64,000 nt of DNA from Fretibacter sp964410285 (GTDB lineage: Bacteria > Pseudomonadota > Alphaproteobacteria > Caulobacterales > Maricaulaceae). The stretch's first letter is position 1, and each line of letters begins with the position of its first letter. Positions 1-8,470 of this stretch are shown here, in pieces. The stretch spans positions 496,001-560,000 of the forward strand of contig CAYPFR010000001.1 in the NCBI GenBank assembly GCA_964410285.1. The letters are read 5' to 3'. Both the position numbers and the translations under genes were made by a program. The notes beneath the pieces are model-generated. The model worked only from the letters and a program-made list of their open reading frames with translations. It searched no databases and was not told the origin of the DNA.

Positions 1-1337
1 CCAATCGCGAAGGCGATCAGGTCGCGTTCAATATCGACAAGCGTGCGCAAGTGACCGTCCCTATCCAAAACATGGATGGGTTCATCGGTATTGCTTGGTG
101 CGCTGGCTGTTAGCTCTAGTCCGCTGTTATTGGAAATCGCGGCCCCGACGACAGGGGCGAGCCCCGAAATCTGCGGAAAGTCATGCGGCTGCAAGACCTT
201 ACCATCCGAAAGAATCATGGCGCGGAAAATAGAGTTTTCCAATTGGCGCACATTGCCCGGCCAATCAAAATTGCAAAGCATATCCAGCGTTTCTTTGGAC
301 GCGCCCTGTACAGACAGGCGTTCCTGTGCGTTGAAGCGTTTGATAAAATGCTCGGTTAGTGCGGGAATATCCACGGCCCGCTCGCGCAGGCTCGGGATTT
401 GTATGGGGAAAACATTGAGGCGGTAATAAAGGTCTTCGCGGAACGTGCCGGCTTTAACGCTTTCGGCAAGGTCCCGGTTAGTCGCTGAGACAATGCGAAC
501 ATCAACGGGTGTCGGGCGTTTTGACCCGATCGGATCCACTTCGCCCTCTTGCAACACGCGCAAAAGTTTAACCTGCATATCAAGGGGCAATTCGCCGATC
601 TCATCAAGAAAGAGCGTGCCCGTATGGGCTTCTTGGAATTTGCCCAAATGTTTGGAATTTGCGCCCGTAAAACTACCTTTTTCATGGCCGAATAAGATGC
701 TCTCGACGAGGTTCTCGGGGATCGCGCCGCAGTTTACCGTAATAAAGGGCTGCCCCGCGCGTTCCGAAGCCCCTTGGATGGCGCGCGCGACAACCTCTTT
801 ACCGACACCCGACTCGCCCGTGATCAGAATAGGAATATTGGCCTTTGCGCCGCGCTCGCCCATGGCAATCACGCTGCGCATAGTTGTCGCCTCGCCGATC
901 AGATCGTTAAAGTTTAGCGAACCATTTGAAGACTTTTTAAGGCGGGTCACTTCAACTGCAAGCGTATTGATCTCAAGTGCATTGCGAATAGAGACAATAA
1001 TGCGCTCCGGGCTCGCTGGTTTGACGACGAAATCGCGGGCGCCGCTTTTCATGGCAGCGACAACGGCATCAATAGACCCTTTGGCGGTAAGCACAATGAC
1101 CGGTAAGTCTGAGCGTTTGCCTTGCAGGTCGGTCAGCACAGACATGCCGTCGCGGCCGGGCATGACTAAATCCAATAGCATGACATCGATTTTTTTGCCG
1201 TCTTCGCTCAGGGCCATTTCAAGGGCGCGATCACCATTATCGGCTTGAAGGGTTGAAAACCCGCTTTTTTCCACAACGGCTTGTAATAAGCGCCGCTGAG
1301 TCGGATCGTCATCAACGATTAAAACCGTTTTACCCAT
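1..1337 (-). CDS. Sigma-54-dependent response regulator, NtrC family (C-terminus cut by window edge)
   Basis: The gene reads leftward and is open to base 1, so its end (expected Fis-type helix-turn-helix) lies outside the window. Residues 3-120 form a receiver domain with the acidic triplet D9-D11, phospho-acceptor D56 and K106. An AAA+ domain follows from about residue 145, with Walker A GESGVGKE at 174-181, the sigma-54 contact motif as GSFTGA, Walker B GTLFLDE and the arginine-rich sensor region. The start at 1337 has TAAAGGTGAT just upstream. The family activates sigma-54 promoters after phosphorylation by a histidine kinase, and no partner kinase is seen here. Caulobacter TacA and NtrC/NtrX relatives are candidates, but I cannot pick one from sequence alone. 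Confidence 0.88.
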   Translation of the reverse strand, partial: MGKTVLIVDDDPTQRRLLQAVVEKSGFSTLQADNGDRALEMALSEDGKKIDVMLLDLVMPGRDGMSVLTDLQGKRSDLPVIVLTAKGSIDAVVAAMKSGARDFVVKPASPERIIVSIRNALEINTLAVEVTRLKKSSNGSLNFNDLIGEATTMRSVIAMGERGAKANIPILITGESGVGKEVVARAIQGASERAGQPFITVNCGAIPENLVESILFGHEKGSFTGANSKHLGKFQEAHTGTLFLDEIGELPLDMQVKLLRVLQEGEVDPIGSKRPTPVDVRIVSATNRDLAESVKAGTFREDLYYRLNVFPIQIPSLRERAVDIPALTEHFIKRFNAQERLSVQGASKETLDMLCNFDWPGNVRQLENSIFRAMILSDGKVLQPHDFPQISGLAPVVGAAISNNSGLELTASAPSNTDEPIHVLDRDGHLRTLVDIERDLIAFAI

Positions 1338-1549
1338 ATCATCACCTTTATTGCTTTGCCGCCGGCAAAGTTTATTGGGGTTAGCCCCTTATTGTGATGC
1401 AATATGGGACAGGGGGGTGAATATCCCGCTTAAAAGCATGGTAAATATTGGGTAAAAACAAATCCGCCTACGGATAAGACCTGATCAGGCTTGAGGGACT
1501 CAAATGTGCATGTTATGAGCGGACGAAATTGACAGTAATAGGAATAGCA

Positions 1550-1864
1550 ATGGCCTCGACGAAATCTGATTACACCCCCGGAACTATGCCCGTTGAAGAG
1601 CAATCACAAACCTTTGGCGGCTTTATGAATATGACCGTTTATGGCGGGGCTATTATTGCAGTTTTGCTGCTATTTCCCATTTTTGTATTCTGTACGCCGC
1701 TAAGTTGGTTTCCCTCTTTGATTATCACCGTGATATTTGGCGTGATATTGGGCGCGGTCCTTAAGCTGAAAGGCGGCTATTATGCCGCCCTGATAGGCGT
1801 AACATTTATCTATCTGTTCCTAAGCCTGATTTTGCCGCTTTTGACGCGCTGGTTCGGCGCTTAA
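1550..1864 (+). CDS. Small membrane protein, aa3-type cytochrome c oxidase subunit IV-like
   Basis: The 104-residue product has a short polar N-terminus with a QTFGGF motif, then hydrophobic segments at roughly residues 30-50, 53-72 and 78-98. The E-x-x-TF-x-GF lead-in before a membrane helix is typical of the bacterial aa3 oxidase subunit IV family, a small accessory subunit of the terminal oxidase. This protein is longer than the usual one-helix members, so the family call is tentative. ATG at 1550 is preferred over TTG at 1529 because AGGAA lies just upstream of it. It lies 124 bp ahead of the pnt genes in the same direction, and such small proteins are often found beside transhydrogenase genes in this class. 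Confidence 0.55.
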   Translation: MASTKSDYTPGTMPVEEQSQTFGGFMNMTVYGGAIIAVLLLFPIFVFCTPLSWFPSLIITVIFGVILGAVLKLKGGYYAALIGVTFIYLFLSLILPLLTRWFGA

Positions 1865-1988
1865 AACTGCTCATATTGGTCAGACCGATATAAAAATCAC
1901 CTTCATACCAATTTTATACCAATTAATGTTTGATTGTAAGCCAATTTGCGAATAGTTAGTTTTCTAATACCGCAAGAAGAGGGTGGTT

Positions 1989-3119
1989 ATGAAGATAACG
2001 ATATTAAATGACACGGGCGGAACCGAAGCCCGGGTGGCGGCTACTCCTGAAACGGTGAAAGGCTACGTGGCTGCGGGCCATAATGTCACGGTTGTCAAAA
2101 ATGCCGGCGCGAAAGCCGATATCGCGGATGCCGATTTCAAAGCCGCCGGCGCGTCAATTGCGGCCAGCAATGCGGCGGGCGTAAAATCCGCTGACCTTGT
2201 TATGTCCATTACGGGTGGAAATGCTAAACTTGTCGCCAGCATGAAACACGGTGCGGGCATTACGGGTGTTCTCTCCCCGACGGATAATCCTAAATATGCT
2301 AAGGCCTGCGCCAAAGCCGGCGTGACGGCCTATGCCCTTGATTATATCCCCCGCATTTCCCGCGCCCAAGCCATGGACGTTCTTTCCAGCCAGTCAAATC
2401 TGGCTGGATATCGCGCCGTTGTCGAAGCGGGCTCTATTTATGGGCGCGCCTTCCCTATGATGATGACGGCAGCGGGTACGATTGCGCCGGCCAAGACCTT
2501 TATTATGGGCGTCGGTGTGGCAGGCCTGCAAGCGATTGCAACGGCGCGCCGTCTCGGGGCTGTGACGACCGCTACGGACGTGCGTCCTGCCACTAAGGAA
2601 CAGGTGGCTTCTCTCGGCGCGAAATTTATCGCCGTTGAAAACGAAGAGTTTAAAGCCGCGGAGACAGCAGGCGGTTATGCCAAGCAAATGAGCGCAGAAT
2701 ATCAAGCGCTTCAGGCTGAGCTTACGGCTAAGCATATCGCCAAGCAGGATATTGTTATCACAACGGCGCTTATACCCGGGCGGACCGCGCCGGTATTGGT
2801 AACCAAGGCCATGCTGGATACGATGAAGCCGGGCTCCGTGCTGGTTGACCTGGCCGTGGAGCGCGGCGGTAATGTTGAAGGGGCGAAACCCGGCGAGGTT
2901 GTGACAACAAAAAACGGCGTGCATATTGTCGGTCATCTGAACTGGCCCTCCCGTATGGCCGCTGATAGCTCCAATATGTTTGCGCGTAATCTCAAAAACT
3001 TCCTGCCGCTGGTGACGAATGAGGCTGGTGACTATCTTCCCGATTGGGAAGATGAGATTATTCAAGGCTGCGCTCTGACGAAAGACGGCGCGGTTGTCCA
3101 TGAGAGATTAAAGGGGTAG
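1989..3119 (+). CDS. pntAA: NAD(P) transhydrogenase subunit alpha part 1 (NAD-binding)
   Basis: The 376-residue soluble dI component binds NAD(H) and exchanges hydride with NADP(H) in PntB, coupled to proton movement across the inner membrane. The alanine-dehydrogenase/PNT N-terminal domain covers about residues 1-140. The Rossmann part carries the fingerprint GVGVAGLQAIATARRLGA, followed by the ATDVRP segment. The separate short alpha part 1 is the Rhodospirillum-type split form, not the fused E. coli PntA. ATG at 1989 follows AGAAGAGGG with good spacing; GTG at 1983 is an alternative. It abuts pntAB directly, so pntAA-pntAB-pntB form one operon. Confidence 0.96.
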   Translation: MKITILNDTGGTEARVAATPETVKGYVAAGHNVTVVKNAGAKADIADADFKAAGASIAASNAAGVKSADLVMSITGGNAKLVASMKHGAGITGVLSPTDNPKYAKACAKAGVTAYALDYIPRISRAQAMDVLSSQSNLAGYRAVVEAGSIYGRAFPMMMTAAGTIAPAKTFIMGVGVAGLQAIATARRLGAVTTATDVRPATKEQVASLGAKFIAVENEEFKAAETAGGYAKQMSAEYQALQAELTAKHIAKQDIVITTALIPGRTAPVLVTKAMLDTMKPGSVLVDLAVERGGNVEGAKPGEVVTTKNGVHIVGHLNWPSRMAADSSNMFARNLKNFLPLVTNEAGDYLPDWEDEIIQGCALTKDGAVVHERLKG

Positions 3120-3503
3120 ATGATGATAACGCCAATGCTTATTATGGCGGGAGGTACCGCCGTCTCGCCCGTTGTTTTTCAGCTCGCGATTTTTGTTCTG
3201 GCGATTTTCGTCGGCTATTATGTGGTCTGGTCGGTAACCCCGGCTCTGCATACCCCGCTGATGGCGGTAACCAATGCCATTTCTTCGGTGATTATTGTTG
3301 GCGCGCTTGTCGCCGTGGCGGCGGGCACAGGCCCGGCCGCGCAAGGCAGCGGCGCGCAAATTTCGACATGGGCCGGCGCGGTCGCGGCAGCGCTCTGCGC
3401 AGTTAATATTTTTGGCGGCTTTCTCGTGACCCAGCGTATGCTGGCGATGTATAAGAAGAAGGACAAATCCGCCAAGGATGCCTCAAAAGCGGGAGCGAAC
3501 TAA
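3120..3503 (+). CDS. pntAB: NAD(P) transhydrogenase subunit alpha part 2 (membrane)
   Basis: This 127-residue protein is the membrane part of the alpha subunit. Hydrophobic helices lie at about residues 19-40, 46-66 and 80-105, with a basic cytoplasmic tail rich in Lys. The segment VWSVTPALHTPLMAVTNAIS is the hallmark of the family, matching the start of the membrane domain in PntA of E. coli. With PntB it makes the proton channel. It starts directly after the pntAA stop with AAAGGGG upstream (a second ATG follows at 3123), and its TAA overlaps the ATG of pntB by one base, which suggests coupled translation. Confidence 0.95.
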   Translation: MMITPMLIMAGGTAVSPVVFQLAIFVLAIFVGYYVVWSVTPALHTPLMAVTNAISSVIIVGALVAVAAGTGPAAQGSGAQISTWAGAVAAALCAVNIFGGFLVTQRMLAMYKKKDKSAKDASKAGAN

Positions 3504-4912
3504 TGCCCCATCTCTCTGCTGATATGGCCGCAATTCTGTACACGGTCTCCGCTATTCTCTTTATTTTGGCCTTGCGCGGGCTAAGCTCTCCTGAAACTTC
3601 GCGCCGGGGTAATATGTTTGGCATGGTCGGTATCGCCATCGCTATACTCACAACGCTTCTTGTGTCAGGCATGAGCGCGTCAGGGTTTTTATTTACCGCG
3701 GGCGGCCTTGCTATTGGCGGTGTTGTCGGCGCTGTGATTGCCAAAAAAATTCCCATGACGGACATGCCGCAATTAGTGGCAGCCTTCCATTCGCTTGTCG
3801 GTATGGCGGCGGTACTGGTGGCACTGGCGGCCTTTTTCAGTCCCGAGAACTTCGGTATTTTGACAGAAAACGGGATTAAGCCCTTTAGCCTACTTGAGCT
3901 GGCTCTCGGCGCGGCGATTGGCGCGATTACCTTCTCTGGTTCTGTGATCGCTTTTTTGAAACTTAACGGGAATATGGGCGGCAAGCCGATCATGCTGCCC
4001 GCACGCCATATCATTAATATTGTCTTGGCGCTCGCGGCGGCGGCGCTCGTGGTTATGATGATGCAAACAGGCGGGGCCGACCCGTGGATGATCTGGGCGA
4101 TTGTCGCCATTACCCTTGTTCTGGGTTTCTTGCTGATTATCCCTATTGGCGGCGCAGATATGCCTGTGGTGGTCTCTATGCTCAACAGCTATTCCGGCTG
4201 GGCGGCGGCGGCATTGGGCTTCACCCTTGGAAATCTGGCCTTGATTATTACGGGCGCGCTTGTGGGCTCATCCGGGGCAATCCTGTCTTATATTATGTGT
4301 AAGGCGATGAACCGCAGCTTCATCTCTGTTATTTTAGGCGGCTTTGGCGGCGCCGACGCGGCGGCTGGAAGCGGTGACAAAGTTCAGCGCCCCTTCAAGC
4401 GCGGCTCTGCAGAGGACGGCGCCTTCATTATGAAAAATGCGTCCAAGGTCATTATTGTACCGGGCTACGGACTAGCGGTGGCCCAAGCGCAGCACGCCAT
4501 TCGCGAAATGGCAGATAAACTCAAGGAGGAGGGCGTGGAGGTCGTCTATGCCATCCATCCCGTGGCGGGCCGTATGCCCGGCCATATGAACGTGTTACTG
4601 GCTGAGGCGAATGTATCTTACGACGAAGTCTTTGAGCTAGAGGACATTAATTCGGAATTTGCAAATGCTGATGTTGCCTTTGTTATCGGGGCCAATGATG
4701 TGACCAATCCCGCCGCCAAGACCGATCCGCAAAGTCCGATTTTTGGCATGCCGATCCTTGATGTGGACAAGGCGGCGACCGTGTTGGTCGTCAAACGCTC
4801 CATGAGCACAGGTTATGCAGGCATTGATAACGATCTATTTTATGATGATAAGACCATGATGCTCCTCTCGGACGCGAAAAAAATGGTCGAGGAGATCATT
4901 AAGGCCTTATAG
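3503..4912 (+). CDS. pntB: NAD(P) transhydrogenase subunit beta
   Basis: The 469-residue product is full length for PntB. About nine hydrophobic helices fill residues 5-260, including the conserved NSYSGWAAAALGF stretch. The NADP(H)-binding dIII domain fills the C-terminal 180 residues, with the fingerprint VPGYGLAVAQAQHAIREM and the later GANDVTNPAA and DVDKAATVLVVKRS motifs. The enzyme uses the proton gradient to make NADPH from NADP and NADH. Its ATG overlaps the stop of pntAB (TAATG). No clear terminator is seen in the 94 bp that follow. Confidence 0.96.
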   Translation: MPHLSADMAAILYTVSAILFILALRGLSSPETSRRGNMFGMVGIAIAILTTLLVSGMSASGFLFTAGGLAIGGVVGAVIAKKIPMTDMPQLVAAFHSLVGMAAVLVALAAFFSPENFGILTENGIKPFSLLELALGAAIGAITFSGSVIAFLKLNGNMGGKPIMLPARHIINIVLALAAAALVVMMMQTGGADPWMIWAIVAITLVLGFLLIIPIGGADMPVVVSMLNSYSGWAAAALGFTLGNLALIITGALVGSSGAILSYIMCKAMNRSFISVILGGFGGADAAAGSGDKVQRPFKRGSAEDGAFIMKNASKVIIVPGYGLAVAQAQHAIREMADKLKEEGVEVVYAIHPVAGRMPGHMNVLLAEANVSYDEVFELEDINSEFANADVAFVIGANDVTNPAAKTDPQSPIFGMPILDVDKAATVLVVKRSMSTGYAGIDNDLFYDDKTMMLLSDAKKMVEEIIKAL

Positions 4913-5006
4913 AAACTTCGTCTTTGGACTATAGCTGGTCACCGTATAGACGTCATATGGGCGTTTATCTTGAAGGCGCCGCGAATAATGCGGGCATAGG
5001 TGACAT

Positions 5007-5561
5007 ATGACACAAGCTCCAAAACTGGGATTTATCTGCGGCTCGACGCGCGCCGGATCCATCAATCAGCAGCTCAAAAAAGCTTTGATGCGGCTCGCCA
5101 AAGCTGAAGGCGCGCGGACAACAGATATTAATCTTGAAAGCTTTGGCCTGCCGCTTTTTCATGGCGACCTTGCGCGGCCCGCCGGCGTTAAAAAACTAAT
5201 CTCCAAAATGAAAGGCTGCGAGGCGATTATTGTCGTTACGCCCGAATATAATGGCGGACTGCCGCCGCTCTTGAAAAATGCGATCGATTGGGTCAGCACC
5301 GTTGAGACGGGCCAGTTCACAGGTCCTGTTTACGGCATTGCCTCTTGTACGCCCGGCCCGATGAGCGGAATTATGTGTATGCGTCAGCTCAACTATATTC
5401 TGATGCGGGTCGGTGCAGAAGTTGTCCCCGCCCAAGTGGGTACTGGCGGCGGCGGATCTGCTTTTGATGCCAAAGGCAAGTTAATCGCCCAGCCCTCGGC
5501 TAAGCTTGCTGATAAAATGCTGAATCAAATTTTGACGCGGTGCGCGCAAAAGTCAAAATAG
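5007..5561 (+). CDS. NADPH-dependent FMN reductase family protein
   Basis: This 184-residue flavodoxin-like protein starts with the phosphate-binding loop CGSTRAGSINQQL and has the second family motif PEYNGGLPPLLKNAIDW near residue 80. These two motifs define the NADPH-dependent FMN/azo reductase family, soluble enzymes that pass electrons from NADPH to bound FMN and then to quinones, metals or other acceptors. The true substrate cannot be read from the sequence. It ends 4 bp before the nth start, so the two are probably co-transcribed. Confidence 0.88.
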   Translation: MTQAPKLGFICGSTRAGSINQQLKKALMRLAKAEGARTTDINLESFGLPLFHGDLARPAGVKKLISKMKGCEAIIVVTPEYNGGLPPLLKNAIDWVSTVETGQFTGPVYGIASCTPGPMSGIMCMRQLNYILMRVGAEVVPAQVGTGGGGSAFDAKGKLIAQPSAKLADKMLNQILTRCAQKSK

Positions 5562-5565
5562 CGCT

Positions 5566-6279
5566 ATGACCAAGCAAGGCTCAAAAAAAAAGACCGCAGG
5601 CGGGAAAAAATCAAAAAGGAAGCTCCCGCGTCCCAAGCTCACCCGCGCGCAGATCGCGGAAATTTACAAACATCTACACAGCCTTGACCCCGCCCCGCGC
5701 ACGGAGCTGCATTACCAAAACCCTTACACCCTCGTGGTCGCTGTGGCGCTTTCCGCTCAGTCGACAGATGTCGGCGTTAATAAGGCGACTAAAGCCTTGT
5801 TTGAAAAAGCGGATACGCCAGAAAAAATGCTGGCGCTGGGCGAGGATGCCGTGCGGGATCATATTAAAACTATCGGGCTTTATCGCACCAAGGCCGCTAA
5901 TGTCATCAAACTCTCGCGCCGTCTTGTTGAGGTTTACGGCGGCGAGGTGCCAGCAGACCGAGATGCCTTGATGAGCCTCCCGGGTGTGGGGCGTAAAACG
6001 GCTAATGTTGTGCTTAATGAGGCGTTTGGTCAGCCGACCATGGCGGTAGATACGCATATATTCCGTGTTGCCAACCGTACGGGCATGGCGCCGGGCAAAG
6101 ACCCGCTTGAGGTTGAGCTGAATTTACTTCGCGTGACGCCCGAAGAATACGGGCTTCATGCCCATCACTGGCTTATCTTGCATGGGCGCTATACCTGTAT
6201 CGCCCGAAAGCCGCGCTGCTTTAACTGCGCTGTGGCAAATATTTGCAAATTCAAAGATAAGACCAAGCCGATTGAATAG
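5566..6279 (+). CDS. nth: Endonuclease III (DNA glycosylase/AP lyase)
   Basis: The 237-residue base-excision repair enzyme removes oxidised pyrimidines and cleaves the abasic site. Visible signatures are the helix-hairpin-helix LPGVGRKTANVVLNEAF with the catalytic lysine, the catalytic Asp in AVDTHIFRVANR, and the C-terminal 4Fe-4S loop with spacing C-x6-C-x2-C-x5-C. A lysine-rich N-terminal extension of about 25 residues (KKK, KKSKRK) precedes the core and may add non-specific DNA contact. It follows the FMN reductase gene by 4 bp. Confidence 0.95.
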   Translation: MTKQGSKKKTAGGKKSKRKLPRPKLTRAQIAEIYKHLHSLDPAPRTELHYQNPYTLVVAVALSAQSTDVGVNKATKALFEKADTPEKMLALGEDAVRDHIKTIGLYRTKAANVIKLSRRLVEVYGGEVPADRDALMSLPGVGRKTANVVLNEAFGQPTMAVDTHIFRVANRTGMAPGKDPLEVELNLLRVTPEEYGLHAHHWLILHGRYTCIARKPRCFNCAVANICKFKDKTKPIE

Positions 6280-6316
6280 ACGGGGCCCAAACCTCCCCGT
6301 TCAATTGCTGCGGCGA

Positions 6317-7222
6317 CTACTCCAAAAGCTTTGCCAATGCCGCCGCGAGTTTTTGCGCGCCCTTATTCTCGCCCCCTTCGCCCGGTGCATGGGTCAGGTA
6401 GAGATAAGGCTCTACCATTTCCAGTTCGATCAGTTTTAGCTGCCCATCCTGCCCGCGCAGCAAATCAACCCGCGCATAGAGCGGCGTGTAATCCAGCGCG
6501 TCCAAAACCGCCCGCGCGGCGGCACGTTCCTTGGATGTGGGTGTATAGCTTCGCTCCGTGCCGCCATAAATTGACTGAATACGGTAATCCCCCTTTTTCG
6601 CCTGCTTTAGAACGCCATGGGAAAACTGCCCGCCGAAATACAGAAAGCTATACTCGCCTTCCTCCACCACGCTGGGAAGGAAGGCTTGTACCATGGCGTC
6701 ATGCGGCGGCAACTGGTCTTTGCTTGGGAACGGCGCACCCTTAGAATAAAGGACTTGCCGCCATGCCCCGCCGCCGACCTGCGGTTTTATGACAATTTTA
6801 TCCGTCTTAAGTGCCTCAAAGGCCTTGGCAATGCCGGTTTTGGTGACGCGGTCCAAGGTGACAGTCGCAATCACAGGCGCGCCGGCGCTTTCAAGTTCAT
6901 CAAGGTAGGATTTGCGCACATTCCACTCAAGGCAGCTAAAGGGGTTAAAGACAGATGTCTTTGCTTCAGCCTTTGCCATCTGCGCAAGGAAAGTAGCTTC
7001 ATTACCTTCAAAATAATCCCAAACAAAAAGCGGCAGTACGGCTGCGAATTCACCTGCCCGATCCCCAATTTCGCGCCAGCGGGTCAACTCTGCTTTAAGG
7101 CCCTGCGCGGCAAAGGCGGGAATGATCTTCCCCATTTCCTCATCGCGCTCGAAGAAATCATCGCGTTCATCCGCATGGCCGGGCATCATATTATCAGACG
7201 CAAGGATAGCTATTTTTTTCAT
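6317..7222 (-). CDS. ATP-grasp family ligase of unknown substrate
   Basis: The 301-residue protein has an N-terminal pre-ATP-grasp domain and a central/C-terminal ATP-grasp fold. The lysine/glycine loop KIVIKPQVGGGA, the YARVDLLR strand and the metal-binding ELEMVEPYLYL stretch near the end are visible. This looks like the RimK/glutathione-synthetase-like group that includes the cycloserine ligase DcsG, but the substrate cannot be assigned. ATG at 7222 follows AAAGGACG; a longer frame upstream to 7282 lacks such a site. It faces away from the kinase gene at 7341 and shares a 118-bp promoter region with it. Confidence 0.75.
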   Translation of the reverse strand: MKKIAILASDNMMPGHADERDDFFERDEEMGKIIPAFAAQGLKAELTRWREIGDRAGEFAAVLPLFVWDYFEGNEATFLAQMAKAEAKTSVFNPFSCLEWNVRKSYLDELESAGAPVIATVTLDRVTKTGIAKAFEALKTDKIVIKPQVGGGAWRQVLYSKGAPFPSKDQLPPHDAMVQAFLPSVVEEGEYSFLYFGGQFSHGVLKQAKKGDYRIQSIYGGTERSYTPTSKERAAARAVLDALDYTPLYARVDLLRGQDGQLKLIELEMVEPYLYLTHAPGEGGENKGAQKLAAALAKLLE

Positions 7223-7340
7223 GATACGTCCTTTGGACTGCCGCGGGTTGATGGTCATTCGATAATCGGCTAGGCGAGACATTACAAGCCCGCCCTAGGG
7301 CAATCCGCGCAGTAAAGGCGCAATCATTGGGAAGACTGTC

Positions 7341-8348
7341 ATGAAAAATACAATTGATGTTTTGGGAATTGGAAATGCGATTATGGACGTCATCGCGCCC
7401 GTCCCCGATAGCTTTCTGAGCAAGGAGAATATTCAAAAAGGCGGCATGACATTGATTGATGAACCGCGCGCCATTGCCCTGCATCAGGCTTTGTCCAAAT
7501 CATCCGGCGACGTTCATGAGGTCGCGGGCGGCTCTGCGGCCAATACCATGGTTGGGATTGCGCAGCTTGGCGTGCGCGCCGCCTATTTTGGCAAGGTCGC
7601 GCCCGATGCGCTCGGTAAACGTTTCTCTAAAGGCATGAAGGCGGCGGGTGTTGATTTTGTGACTCGCCCGGCAAAGAATAGCGCTGCGACTGCGCGTTGC
7701 CTCATCGCCGTCACGAATGACGGGGAGCGCTCCATGAGCACATTTCTGGGCGCTTCTACCGCCTTTCAAAAAGCGGATATGAATGCAGCTATGATCCGCT
7801 CCGCCAAGGTCATTTACCTCGAAGGCTATCTGTTTGACGCCCCGCCTGCCAAGGCGGCTTTTGTCCGCGCCGCCGAAATCGCGCGCCAATCTGGTACGCA
7901 GGTCGCGCTGACGCTATCTGATAGTTTCTGTGTTGACCGCTACCGCAGCGACTTTCGCGCGCTTGTGGATAACCATGTGGACATCTTGTTTGCAAATGAG
8001 GCCGAAATTCTCTCGCTTTATGAAACTGACCGCATCGACACCGCGCTGGATGCGCTGGCGGGCGCGAAAAAAGTTGCCTGCATCACCCGTTCTGAAAAAG
8101 GATCGGTCATTCAAGATGCTACGCGGCGCTATCATGTGCCCGCTGTGCCGCTCTCCAAAATGGGTGTGGGTAAACCCGTCGATACAACAGGGGCAGGCGA
8201 TCAATATGCCGCTGGCGTGCTCGCGGGCCGCGCCATGGGTCTTGGCTGGCAGGATGCAGGGCACCTCGGTTCGCTCTGCGCGGCCGAAGTTATCTCTCAT
8301 TACGGCGCGCGGCCAGAAACGCCGATCCATGAGTTGGCGCTAAAATAG
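7341..8348 (+). CDS. PfkB-family carbohydrate/nucleoside kinase (adenosine kinase-like)
   Basis: The 335-residue ribokinase-fold enzyme has the N-terminal GIGNAIMDVI strand, the substrate-side GGSAANT motif near residue 62, and the PfkB signature VDTTGAGDQYAAGVLAG near residue 285 with the catalytic Asp. The order and length match the adenosine kinase-like proteins common in Alphaproteobacteria, which phosphorylate adenosine or a related nucleoside or sugar with ATP. GGAAGACTGTC precedes the ATG. The gene is divergent from the ATP-grasp enzyme. Confidence 0.88.
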   Translation: MKNTIDVLGIGNAIMDVIAPVPDSFLSKENIQKGGMTLIDEPRAIALHQALSKSSGDVHEVAGGSAANTMVGIAQLGVRAAYFGKVAPDALGKRFSKGMKAAGVDFVTRPAKNSAATARCLIAVTNDGERSMSTFLGASTAFQKADMNAAMIRSAKVIYLEGYLFDAPPAKAAFVRAAEIARQSGTQVALTLSDSFCVDRYRSDFRALVDNHVDILFANEAEILSLYETDRIDTALDALAGAKKVACITRSEKGSVIQDATRRYHVPAVPLSKMGVGKPVDTTGAGDQYAAGVLAGRAMGLGWQDAGHLGSLCAAEVISHYGARPETPIHELALK

Positions 8349-8362
8349 GCGGCCAATAAATA

Positions 8363-8393
8363 TGTACGGACACGAAAAAGGCGCTTCCGTACA
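8363..8393. repeat. 8-bp perfect inverted repeat, possible operator
   Basis: TGTACGGA at 8363-8370 and TCCGTACA at 8386-8393 are exact reverse complements with a 15-nt spacer. The pair lies 78 bp upstream of the ribbon-helix-helix protein gene and just after the PfkB kinase stop. No T-run follows, so it is less likely a terminator. It could be a binding site for the downstream RHH protein (inference). Confidence 0.4.
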
Positions 8394-8470
8394 CAGCTTT
8401 GTTTGAAAAGATATCGGATTTGCGCTCTCATTGAGACGTCAACAAAAACTTTATGATAAATGGAGCAGAT

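Noticed and set aside
445..1248. A 267-codon plus-strand frame opposite the sigma-54 regulator
   Set aside because: The minus strand encodes a fully recognisable regulator with all motifs; the plus frame shows no family resemblance.
2063..3101. Long minus-strand open frames opposite pntAA
   Set aside because: They are shadows of the high-GC codon pattern of a clearly identified gene; no ribosome sites or domains.
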